Source: Jacaranda mimosifolia (lineage: Eukaryota > Streptophyta > Magnoliopsida > Lamiales > Bignoniaceae). Taken from it: a stretch of 64,000 nucleotides of DNA. Numbering within the stretch: the stretch's first letter is position 1; each line of letters begins with the position of its first letter. The position numbers were made by a program, and so were the translations under genes. Below the pieces are notes generated by a model that worked only from the letters and a program-made list of their open reading frames with translations, made no database searches and was not told the origin of the DNA. The stretch lies in the NCBI GenBank assembly GCA_018894105.1, contig CM032122.1, forward strand, positions 32,023,404 to 32,087,403. The letters are read 5' to 3'. Shown here in pieces: positions 1 to 11,482 of this stretch.

Positions 1-3000
1 TTTAATTAATATTTTTCGTTGGCTAAAAATGCTTAAATTTGTGTTGCTTGTTACGACCTTTCTTTGCATTTTGGAATGATAATGAATCATAACTTGTGTT
101 TTTCATGTTATGTTTAATCTGCAATTTAGATTTAGAGTTTGGATTTTAATTTTGTCATTGTGGAGTTTAATTGGATTTGTTTTTATATTTTTAATATGTA
201 TTTTGGATTTCTATCACATAGTTTGTTGATGTCATAATGCGAATATATTTTAATTTTGTTGATGTGACATGTTCAACTTGTTTATATATTTATGTATTTC
301 TTTGATTTAGTTGAAGGAATTAAAAATTTAAAGTTTAACTGCTATATGAGTTTCTAGGTAAGAAGAATTTTTATTTTTTTTAAAAGTAGACCCAGTTATT
401 CTACCCGATCCAATTCAAGATAGATCGTATTAGTTTGGTTCGCATTTGAGGATCTAATTTCACGAATGCCTAATTCCTTCTCAAATAAAATCAAATAAAT
501 GACTTATAACTGGCGACATAGGCTGCCTAGTTCGGAAATAATTATTGCACCTAAAAATATAATTATTGAGAAAATTATAACTTCAAAAAATAGAAACTTT
601 CCAATTCAAGACAAACCCAAATACAAAATCATTGATTCCATGTGCCCAATCTTTCCACATAGAAATTTAATGTTAGAATCATGACCTTAAATTTTAAATA
701 TTAAAAGGAAAAAAGAAGAAAAAAATTTCTAAATAATGGTCGTACTATAGACTTTAACTTTTTTTCCCCCTTCCTATGCCTTATTCCCATTTTTAAAATT
801 ATAAAATAATTTTTAAACAGTCGTTTAATTAAACTCGTCACTCAATATTATCTAAACATTTTAAAAACTAACTACGACTCAAGTAATTCTAATATTGTGG
901 AAAAAAATTTCAGCAAAATATTATAGTCTGTCAAATCCATCCAATTTCAAGTAATTTTTCTCCGTAAATCTTCTAAACTTTTAAGCAAAGGTTTAAGCCT
1001 CTCAGTTGGGGCAATTGCATATTCTTGTGCATGCATATCCACAAAAATACCGTTGTTCGAATGCTGGACTATATTTTGCCTGAATGGAAAAACTTTAAAT
1101 AATGAGTCCGATCTTAGCAATGATCAAAACTTTATGTCACGCTCAAAAAAGAAATTAGGTAGTCAATTTGTATGTGGAACCTTTATTATCTAATCAATCA
1201 TCAAAGACTCTCCATCTTCTAGAGCTACATACTTTTTTAATTAGCTAGTGAAAGTGAGTTCAAGAAAAAGGGTGAGTATAAATCCAAACAATCAATATTT
1301 TTTAAGTAAAGCATGGCATACAAGTAATTTTCAAAGATGTCTTGAATTTCAAGAACAAGTACAATAATTTATGTATGATGAATCACATGGTTTCAATCAT
1401 GTAAATAGTTTTAATTATCGGTTCTTGTAAGTTTAAAAAGAAGAAAATTTTACACTTATTTGATCATAAGCATATTTGTCGTCAAATATTGTGTTATGAT
1501 GATATTGTCCCATTGACATTCGTGATTGCAGCGTTCTCATTACCGAAAAATTTCTTAATGTGTGAAAAAAGAAGAGCAATTTATAAATTAATTTAAATAT
1601 CTCAATTCCTTCTTTATTAAATAAAATTTTATATTATCAGTATAGACAAGATAAACTCATGCAACACAACAAAAAAAAAAAGATAAATAAGAAAGAACAA
1701 ATAAAAGAAGAAAATGATCCTTTTGAGAGAACTTAGGTTCACAAGCAAAGATATTAAAAATTGACGAAAAGATTAAAATATATATATATATATATATCCA
1801 TCGTGCACGCGGCTTAAACTCCCACTTCAACCACCAAATTCGATTATTAGAGATAATGAGCAATTTGGCAATAAAATTGATCGCAGATTCAACTAGCATT
1901 GATCATCTTTTAATTAAAAAGAAAAAATCAAATTCAATCATTACAAAATTCTTTCGAAATTCGAACCTTAGTTAATCTTAAATATCATACATGTACAAAT
2001 TAAAAAAAGGAAATCATTACAAAACCCTATCGTAGCATTAATATTAAAAAATTAAGTTACGTTGAATATCATAGTTAGAAACACTGCCGAATTTCTAATG
2101 CCAATCGATCATTCCATAATCCTTTTAATACCTAATCATGGAAAACGAGAATTATATAGAAATTAACTTGTAGTGCAATGATTTTTTTGGCCATTTTGGT
2201 ATATATAAATGCATGCTTGAAATAGGGATTTGGATATAAAAAAAAAATAGTTAGTTTTTTCAGGATATTTTGTTGAAAAAAAATTTGAATTCAATGTTAT
2301 TTTTATGAATATGACATCGTTTTACCAACACAAAAAAGAATAGTTGAAAATTGAATTAATACTAGATACATTATTCGTGGGAAGTTGGAACATCACATGA
2401 GAAAATATGACGAATTCGAGAATTTAAAGTTACAATGGTATCGTTAGATCTACAATCTTTTTTGGATTATATTTTTTATAATTATTTATTTTTGAAAGAA
2501 TTTTAATTTTAAATTTGACTAAGTTATATTTTTCATCAGAAATAACTTTTTATAACTTTTTTTTTGGTGAAAAGTGAGGTACGGGCAAAAAACATGGATT
2601 TTGTCTTTTCAAATAATATATATATATATATATATATATACATGTTCTTGATTCTCTTTTAAAATTTTGTTTTGCATAATATTTTGGAACATCATCACAA
2701 ATTTTAATGGATTTTAAGGTTTATGCACGAGTGGATAATTTTGATAATTATTCATAATAAAAAATAAAAGTATATTGGTAAATAATTTAATTAACTTTTT
2801 TTATTAAATTATAAAATTTAATAATAGTTAGGGTTCAAATTATAAAATTTAACTCTATGTATAAAAATAATGTCTTTAAATTAATTAGTCAGTACTTAAC
2901 TTAATTAATTTATAGACCAATTCAATTCGATATGTATGGATTGATGACAATTTCTATTTGCGTATCTTATATGTAATTTAACGTATTGTGGATGTAAATT

Positions 3001-3889
3001 TAATTTGGTTTTTGACATGCTCTAATTTCTATGCTATTATAGGTCTTAACTTTGAATTTTTGTGCATCCACTTTTACATTATTTTTTGTTATAATTTTTT
3101 TCTCTATTTATTGACGAACCTTTTCCAACGGGGAAAATGAGAGTGGTTAAAATAGTAAAAGCCCATTATACAAGACTTTATAATTATTACAAAATTTTAG
3201 GTTTTTAATTCTAGAAAAATATAATATTAATTTAATTTCATATGAGAAATTCATGAATAACCACTCAGTTGCATGGTTAATGTTACTTCGACCTTTTGGC
3301 TACAATCAAATATTACACAATAATTAATTATATTTTATTAATTATTGATTTATATATCAACCTTTAATTATTAGCTTTCTCGACCTTTTTTAGCTAAGAT
3401 CTAGTATTACATAATGATTGATTATATTAAATTAATTATTAAAAATATATCTAAATAATTCACAACGAAATTTCATCATTACCAATAAAATGAATTATTT
3501 TCAACACGAAAAAAAAAGGTAAACATTTGATTTGACGTATCTTTTATTAAAGTGGGGTTGATATTTAGCGTCAGTACTTTTATACACAAATCTAGAAGCA
3601 TATCAAAATGTTATCCAATTACATGGGGAAAAATTACAATATTGCGTGGTGAATTAGACTTCTAAAAAGTCATTCATTTAATCGAGCAATTCACAGAGCA
3701 TGATTTCCGGCACGTGGCCATGAAAAAATTATAAAATATTAGCAAGAAATTATTTAGATTATTAATTTTCATATTAATTTAAACATCATATTTTAATTAT
3801 AATATGTTACACGCAACATGTCTTCATTATAAACATAATCATACCATAATTGAGTTATTATTAAATAAATTTGTGTCGTGCCCCTAAAT
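1..3889. other. AT-rich intergenic, no gene seen
   Basis: No open reading frame here has splice-compatible neighbours, biased codon use or a recognisable motif. The sequence is strongly AT-rich with (TA)n runs near 1,782 and 2,617. The only structured item is the U2 snRNA-like tandem pair near 3,285-3,410, listed separately. Confidence 0.6.
3285..3410 (+). pseudogene. Two diverged tandem U2 snRNA 5'-end-like fragments
   Basis: At 3,374-3,410 the sequence follows the start of plant U2 snRNA: CTTTCTCG, CCTTTT, then GCTAAGATC and AGTA. At 3,285-3,320 a more diverged version reads CTTCGACCTTTTGGCTA then ATCAAAT. The units are about 90 bp apart and the AT-rich DNA after each is also related, so this looks like a tandemly duplicated U2 pseudogene fragment. 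There is no full-length U2 body and I did not find the plant snRNA upstream element, so it should not be functional. Confidence 0.4.
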
Positions 3890-4139
3890 TTATCATTAAA
3901 AATATATATACATTTATCAATCGCACAATTTATATATACACACTTATAAATAATATCAAAATATTTATTCCACCCCAACCACAAAAAAAAAAAAAAAGAG
4001 CATGTGACATCTTAACTCTTGTTCCTCCAAAAACATTACCAAACAAATAATTTTCTTTCAAAACATTCTCTATCTATCACCTACCACTTAAAATACAAAC
4101 AAACAAACATCACATTTCTCAACTCCACTTTCCAACTCC
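3890..4139 (-). repeat. Truncated MITE-like fragment, inverted relative to 41,693-41,965
   Basis: This segment matches the reverse complement of part of the repeat at 41,661-42,122. Shared stretches include the one around CATCTTAACTCTTGTTCCTCC and the one around TATCACCTACCACTTAAAATA. Neither terminal inverted repeat is present here. The right end stops abruptly at 4,139-4,140, exactly where the 3.1-kb duplicated block begins, so the two are fused at a breakpoint. Confidence 0.65.
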
Positions 4140-4330
4140 ATTTTATTGAGTTTTCTTTATCATATTATTTTCTTTGTTGTCCTTGGGCTGGAAGTTGGGG
4201 AGTTTTACGTCCTTTAATAGAAACCTTTCGGAGTCTGCTTTCGATTGAAATCCATTCAGCTTCACTATTTTAATGCAATTGGGTAACTTATCGTAGCAGA
4301 TGATGATCTTTGATCTATCAAAAAGGACTT

Positions 4331-4818
4331 TGGGAGGGTGTGGTTATGCCTTTTCAAAATAAAAATAAAATATGTTTCTCCAGAATAATTTTATTTTCGG
4401 AAAATATAATCAAATATATATTCATTTTTCCTTTAAAATATTAAAGTAATTTTTTTTTTAAAATTCCATATCTTATCCTTCGCTATTCTTAATTTTTTTT
4501 CATTTTTTAATATATATATATTATATTTTTTTACTATTCTTACAATTAAAAAAAAATTATTCAATTTCCTTTTTATTTTAAAAATTCAATAAAAACGTAT
4601 TGTTTTGATTGCTACTGTAAAAATTATTTCCTCCCAAAATATAAATAAACATACCAATACCCTCCAAAATAAATTTTAAATTATTCTCTAAAATATAACA
4701 AAAAAATTCATTACATTTTCTAACACAATTTTCACATTCCCTAATCCAACTTACAATATTCATTCTCCCAAAATACATATCATAATCAAATATAAAACAT
4801 AACCAAACATTACCTTTG
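4331..4818 (+). mobile_element. MITE-like repeat, copy A1
   Basis: It starts near TGGGAGGGTGTGGTTATG and ends near CATAACCAAACATTACC, giving an imperfect terminal inverted repeat around GTGTTTGGTTATG. A co-duplicated copy lies at 57,515-58,000 and an independent, inverted, more diverged copy at 44,712-45,146. It is rich in AT runs and encodes no transposase. The superfamily is undecided because no target duplication could be read cleanly. Confidence 0.65.
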
Positions 4819-4923
4819 TTTTTATGCGTGATATTTATAATGGGACAATAACCTGAATCTTTCTCTAAGATTTGGTCAACATATGGTGTGAGCACTTAAA
4901 AGTTCTAAAATATATTCCTCCAT

Positions 4924-5644
4924 TAGTGTTTTGAAAATTAGACTAGACCGGCCGATTCGACAGGTGATCGAAGGCCAGTCCTATCCTGTTGAAGTCTAAA
5001 AATTGGTGGTGGTCAAAATCAATAAAAATGGGTTAAAACCGGACCGATTCAATCGGTTCACTTTTTTTTTTGAAAATTTTAATTTTTTTTAAAAAGAAAA
5101 AGTAAAAAAGAAAAGAAAAATTATGAGTTGAAAATGATGATTAAAGATTTTGGGCATGTAAATTTTTGAAACATGAATTTATTTTCTTGAAATTTAATGA
5201 AGTGGTAGTTATATGTGAATACTTATGTTTAATTTATTATTTTATTTTATTTAATCTCTCTTAAATTATGTTTAATATTTAGCGTAAAAGAATTTATTTT
5301 TACTTGGAGTTGAAGTATGAAACAAATGATTACTTAAATGTGAAGCATTATTTTTTATTTGTTTATAGTTGACTAATTGTGAAATAGTATTATTTTCTAA
5401 AAAACGTACTTAAAAATAAGTAAGTTGAGTTTTTTTCAAATAATATTCTTTCTATATCAATTGAAAGGTTTATTTTTTGGTAATATTAAAATATTATATA
5501 TATATATATTTATAAAATTAAATATAATTATTACGTCATTATAGCATCATATCAATTCGATCAGTGATCGAATCAATTGAACCGATTGACCCAATAATCA
5601 ATAGCCTTACCGATTCATTATCCAGTTTAATTTTGAAAACATTG
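4924..5644 (+). mobile_element. Non-autonomous hAT-type element, copy A
   Basis: It is flanked by a perfect 8-bp duplication TCCTCCAT (4,916-4,923 and 5,645-5,652), the size typical of hAT insertions. The ends are inverted repeats around TGTTTTGAAAATTAGACT, with one mismatch in the first half and subterminal CCGG/CCGATT motifs. At about 720 bp it has no transposase frame. Copy B (58,107-58,825) has the same flanking 8-mer, so insertion happened once, before the block duplicated. Confidence 0.8.
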
Positions 5645-8600
5645 TCCTCCATTGATACAAAGAGCTATTGCAAATTTCTTTCTTTCTATTGAAATGACTC
5701 CTTTTGTCATTTGCTAAGAGCCATTATAAACTTCTTTCCTTGAAATTTGAACTTGTCTCATTATAACTACATTTATTTAATTATTTTTCATATTACAGCT
5801 AGACCCCTTATGATTTATTTTTCATAAAATAATAAAATATTTTGTATAGTTAATCAATATTTTTGAAAATCAATCTAAATGTTAAAATCTAGATTTTGGC
5901 CATAATTTCATCTCTTTTCTACTTGCAAAAGGCCAAGTTTGTTCGAAAATTTAAAAACTCAAGTTGACTTCTATTTATGAAGTTTTTGAATGTAAGTAGT
6001 TGATCAATTGTTCATATGGCAATGGTAGCAAAACAAAAATGACTCATTAATTTTAAAATATACAAGATAAAGTTATTGAAAAATAAAATATAAGAAATGA
6101 GTAATTATTTTCCAAATAATTTTTAACTAAAGTAATTTATAATGCACTTATTAAACAGAGATATTATGTCTCGATGAAAATTAATATAAATTAGATAATT
6201 CTCAGAAAAAATTGTGTAAAATAGGACAAACATTGTTGTAAAATTGGGCGGACACCATGGCAATCCGAACTTGTCTTCTTGAGATAATCAGGTTAAGAAA
6301 ACAATGAACGTTAACACAGGTGGTTTTAAATTGTAATTCCATAAATTTTAGATTTTTACTTTTTTTTTTTTTAAATAACATTACAAATAACGAAAACTAT
6401 TCTTACAACAAGTCAATAGTATCCAATTATCAAATCAAGTAAATGAAAATACAAATTGTACAATCATATGCATATAAAGTGCACAAAAGAACCAATTTGG
6501 GTTCAAACTTGGAACCTCCCACATAGTAAGGGAGACTGATGCCACTAGACTACAAGTCACTAGACGATTTCTACTTATATTTAAACCAAATGTAGTGGGA
6601 GGTTTTACGTGATTATCGCTAAGAATAGTAGTCAAACCCTTTAATCAGTCAGGTTAATTTTGAATTTTCATTGATTTTTTGGATGATATAATTATTTTCC
6701 ATCAAACTCCATTGATGATGATGAATGTCAGTATTATTCAATATAATTGTCCAAATTTGATAGATGTGTCTAAGTCTATACCAACTTTTAGAAAAGTTCT
6801 CTATAATTATCTCCATTATTATATTTCTTTCTAATTGTTTGGTACCATCAAATGAAAATAAATCTCTCACCTTTCTTTCTCATGGGACTCCAATCATAAA
6901 TCTGTTTGCATGAATGAAGGTTTACCAAATTATTGATTTATTTCAAAATAAATTTCTCAGTTACTGGTGTTTGGTAAAATGAGGAAGGGAAAACTAAAAA
7001 AATTCATGTATTTTACAGATTCATTCTTATTATTTTAAATCAGAGGTTGTCTTTTTCATTCATTATAATTAAACGAAAACATCCAATATATACATATATA
7101 TCCTTTGAGCCAATATATATATATATATATGTACATACACATATCTTTTGAGCTTGTATTTCCCAATGAATTCGGTGTAACTGAACATTTACATATCCAC
7201 TTGTAGTTCTTCGTTTTACCGCAACCAAATATTGCAATAATCTCTTTACTTTTAAGTTATAAGTAATATTATAATAAAATAAAAATTAATGTCAGTTAAA
7301 ATATATTAATATAACGAAATAAAAATATATATGTTATCGACATGTTATAAAACTCTAACCTTCAACTGGTTACCATCACCTAACCTAGAAAGGCAAACAT
7401 TTGGACAAGGGAAAAGCATAGTGTCCCGTAGTACTGCAAATAGCCTTTTTTTTTTTCATGATATACAAATAGAATGGAGAGCCCTCCACAGGTATATGAT
7501 TGATAGAATCGCTACATAAGGAGGACGGTCAAGTTGATGCAGTGAAGGCATAAGTGCAGTTCAATATTATGTTGTATTCTTTTGCTATGAGTAGGGCCTC
7601 TTTCTCGTTATCTCAATTCTTTCTTCTGTCTTGTCTCGTCTGACGTCTCTTTCTCCTTTATTTTTTATATCAATTATCCTCATTAGTTGAAACTTTTATT
7701 ATCACCAAAAATAAAGGACCTACTTCTCATTCTAGGAGTTAGCAGATATAAAAAGGTTCCTTCTGTGTTTCTCTTTGAGTTTCTAATATTATTATTCATT
7801 TTTTTATATATATATAATATAATGAATCTCCATGCAATAATTGAATGTGGACAAAATTATAGGTACCAAACTTTTAAAAAATTATTGAACGGAATTTCAA
7901 GCAATGCAAAATCAACTCAAAATAATTTATTCACTCAATTAATATGTATCTAATACATATATTCATTCAAGTATATATCTCTATCGTGCTATCCTTTAAA
8001 TCAAACGAAATAATATATTTCTATTATAATTTTTTTCTCGCCAAAAAAAATAAATAAATAAATAAATGAAGTAGAATAAAATAAAATCAAAACTTATCCT
8101 CCCCCCTTTGAGCTCCATAAATAAAGAGTGGGGAGGGAAAAAAAAAAAAAGCAACTAAAAGGACTGAATAATACGGTCATGTAATAGTCTTGCTTTTAAA
8201 GCACTTTATAATTTGCATACCACGCCACAACTTTATTTTGATATTTTTTGGGACCTTTATATATCGATTACTTTTGCATGGGATAAAAGTCATTGGCGTA
8301 ATTTTTTTTTTCTTTTTCTTATTAAATCTATTACAAATTCTCTTTTAACTAGGTGAAAGCATCAAAGTTGGGCGAAAATGTTCTTTTCTTTTCTATCAAA
8401 ATAAAATTAAATATTTTTATTCGAAGTATATTTTATTTATCTGAAGATATTATTAAAAAATCATAATCATTTTAAATCATCATATCAATCAAAAATATAT
8501 ATACATTTACATCTTCTTATTATTATTTTAGTATAATTATATTTTTTAATTATTATTTCACTGTGCAATTAACCAAGCAATTGCTTATTTATATAGAATT

Positions 8601-10440
8601 ATGCATAATAATATAAAATTTTGATACAATATTACTAATCAAATAAAACATTATATAAAAAAATTAATACTAATATTTATCTCCCCCAAAGCAAAATCAC
8701 ACATCTCGTTTATTCTCTATAAATTTTTAACCCCACTATCAAAAAATATTATCTCAAAATCATTCTCTCAAAAACCCAAAACAAAACCAACACCGGTTTG
8801 TTGTAGCTATTATTTTCATCAAAAAATAAAAAATAAAAAAATAAATTTGAAGTGACACATGATAGTAGTTTAGGAGCAAGTTACTTTTGAGATGATATAA
8901 TTTTAATTTGATATTTTGACAGGACGAAAATGATGAATTTGTCTTTTAGTGGCTTAACCTAAAAATTTAATTTATTATAGCAGAAAACTCCTATAGTTAC
9001 ATCTGCCTTGCGCTACTCTTTTTCACAAATAAAACTATAATCTTTTTATTTATTTATTTATTTTTCAGCGTGGAATGAGTATTTTATGTACAGAATTCTG
9101 CCATGCTTTATGTTGGCCTTTTTCTATATGTATACATCTATTATATAAGCTTGTTATTTTTCAATGTTTATATTGTTTATTTTTGCTCTGTTTTACATAA
9201 TTCAAATTATTTAGGCTTAAAATTTCAGTTTTGTCGACTAAAAGTTTCAACATTTAAAACAATTTCTTCAAGATTGAATCAGTATGAAAACAGAGAGGAC
9301 AAATAGTGTAGTATTTCAAAATACTTATTGGTCTTCTCTCAACAATTTTAACCTTTTCAAGTTTATAATTTGAATTCTCTTTGTTTAAGAATTTGAGTTA
9401 CTTCTGTCAAATTAAATTTAATTGTGCTCATTTTTTTTTTCCTTTTTTTTTTCTTATGGGAAGCTCATATTTATAATGCATTAATTTAAGCAAGATAAAA
9501 AAAATCATTTATCTCTACATACTTGATCTGAATATGTATACTAGTGAAATTCGATATTGTTGTTAATTACAGAAGTTTGATTAATAAAGTTATTCCTATA
9601 AAAGATTTATTTTTTAAATTTGAATAGTTTTTATAATAATTTCAATATAATTTATTTTTCTTTTAAGTTTTTTAAATCATATCTGAACGTCGAAATTTCA
9701 TATATTATTCATTTTAATTCTTATGTATTATTTTAATTCTTATATACCATCAAATAATTTGATTATTTTAATGTTTAATTGTGTTGTGGCATTGTCAATT
9801 AAGCAAAAAGTATATGATTTTTCTGGGATACAATTTTGAGCTTATCTTATAAGCTGAATTTGTCTTTAAAATTACAATTAAGGACATAACAAGTCTTAAG
9901 GGCATAGAAAACAATATTCTAAAACGTTTCTTCTTGACCTTGACTGTAGTTTTTCTTTCTTCTCTCATTTTCCCCATAGAAAGTTTTTATATGTTATCAA
10001 TAGTATGAAATTACATTCTTGACAAATAAAACATGCATGCATGTTGGTATTATGGAATCATTCTTCTTCTTGTTCTTCTTCTTCTTATTACTATTATTAT
10101 TTACCCAGATTCTCTAAAATATTTAAATTATCAACTCTCCTCTCTTATCTTCCATGAATATAAAAACTTCTTCGATAAGTTTGTTTGTCTTGATCGAGCA
10201 TTTCAAATTGAAGTTGTGAGTTGACCGTCTTACATTTTTACAGATTTTATATCTAATGACATAGAAAGTTTGGTAAATATGATAAATTTAAAGCAAGTGT
10301 TTTGTAGTTATGATGGATAGAGGAATGTCTGGATCAGGAACTTTGGTCAAAAAAAAAAAAAATCATAAGAAAAATACTTTTGAGTGTCTCGATAGTAAAA
10401 AAAATAGCAAAGAAGAAAAACTTGAGAGAACAAACTAGTA

Positions 10441-10640
10441 CATTTGAGGAAAACTTATTTTCCTTGTAAAATGGTAAGAAAATTAAGAGAAAACATATTT
10501 GGTCCACTTTTTATTCTCCAACACATTGATCGACTCTCTTTCCCCTATTCCTTTCTTCATTGTTTACTTCAACATGCAGATAAACTTGAATTTTTTTTTT
10601 CTAATGTTCTTTTACATCAAAATCCTTAAACCAAACATAA
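10441..10640. repeat. Dispersed repeat, copy 1
   Basis: It resembles 43,940-44,125 in the same order: a TTATTCTCCAA(C/T)ACATT segment, a pyrimidine-rich middle, and the ending AATCCTTAAACCAAACATA. The CCAAACA-type end suggests a MITE edge, but no paired inverted repeat was confirmed. Confidence 0.45.
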
Positions 10641-10814
10641 TTAATATAAGTATTTCGGGTGGAAGGAAAGTATAATCAACTCTAAAATTGATAAACCCAT
10701 CATGATTTTTTAAAGTTAATTAATTCAAATTATCATTGTATATAAATATTAAATACCGATTAATCCAAATTAATTAAATAATACTTATGAGTTATAGGAC
10801 TTCAGCTCGTGTCC

Positions 10815-11482
10815 CATATACCTATTTCCATCTCATGATAAATACATTTTGCTGTTATTATTGACCAATCAATTCTATAACAAGAAATAATGACTATATT
10901 TTTTAAAATATATAATTATTATTAAATGATCGATATAACAAATTTAAATTTCAAAAGTATTATAATTAAATAAACAGTCAACAAAACAATTTTATGTACT
11001 TACTATTTCCATCTCAAAATAAATACTTTTTGCTGTTATCATTGACCAATCAATTTAATTATTTTTTCATACATAACAAGAAATAATATATTAATATGTC
11101 TGTTTGATTTTGAAGCATAAAATTATAACTAAACAATATAAAAATATTAAATTTTAAATATTTTTTCATTGAAAAATATTATTTACACGACCACGATCAT
11201 AGAGTTTTAAATTTTTCTGACATACTAAAACCAATATTTTTGTAATATATTATCAAGATTCACATCTAAAAATAAATTAAATAACAGTAAATTGTGGCAC
11301 AAGAAATAATATGTCTATTTCATTTTGCATTATAAAATTATCACTAGACTATATAATAATATTAAATTTTAAAAGTGCTATGATAGAAAAATATCATTTA
11401 CATGGCCACGACCACAGAGATGTTAAGTATTGACCATATATCTAATCAATATCTATTATAGATTATCAAGATTCACATCTAT
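10815..11482. repeat. Cluster of overlapping tandem repeats
   Basis: One unit beginning CTATTTCCATCTCA and containing TGCTGTTATTATTGACCAATC occurs near 10,821 and again near 11,004. A second unit running from ACAAGAAATAATA through a CACGACCACGA/GGCCACGACCA core to ATTATCAAGATTCACATCT occurs at about 11,078-11,270 and 11,300-11,480. The units overlap, so at least two rounds of local duplication are implied. There is no coding potential. Confidence 0.6.

Larger units (their letters stand above)
4141..7255 (+). repeat. 3.1-kb duplicated block, copy A
   Basis: Collinear with 57,325-60,403, same orientation, about 53 kb apart. Homology starts at TTTTATTGAGTTTTC and ends at CTCTTTACTTTTAA in both. 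It holds a MITE-like repeat (4,331-4,818), a hAT-type element (4,924-5,644) and anonymous DNA, including a tRNA-like stretch near 6,490-6,560. No coding gene is supported; the 105-codon frame at 4,578-4,895 lies inside the MITE. Identity is uneven: several percent divergence in the first kilobase, almost none between about 5,500 and 6,180. The block ends show no clear inverted repeats or target duplication, so it looks like a segmental duplication rather than a mobile element. Confidence 0.9.

Noticed and set aside
4578..4895. 105-codon minus-strand frame, also present and 90% similar at 57,761-58,078
   Set aside because: Apparent conservation follows from duplication of the whole block; the frame lies mostly in a MITE and extends past its right edge, and has no domain or codon bias.
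7687..7953. 88-codon plus-strand frame in the gene-free region
   Set aside because: AT-driven composition rich in Leu, Ile, Phe and Asn, with no homologous motif or neighbouring exon.
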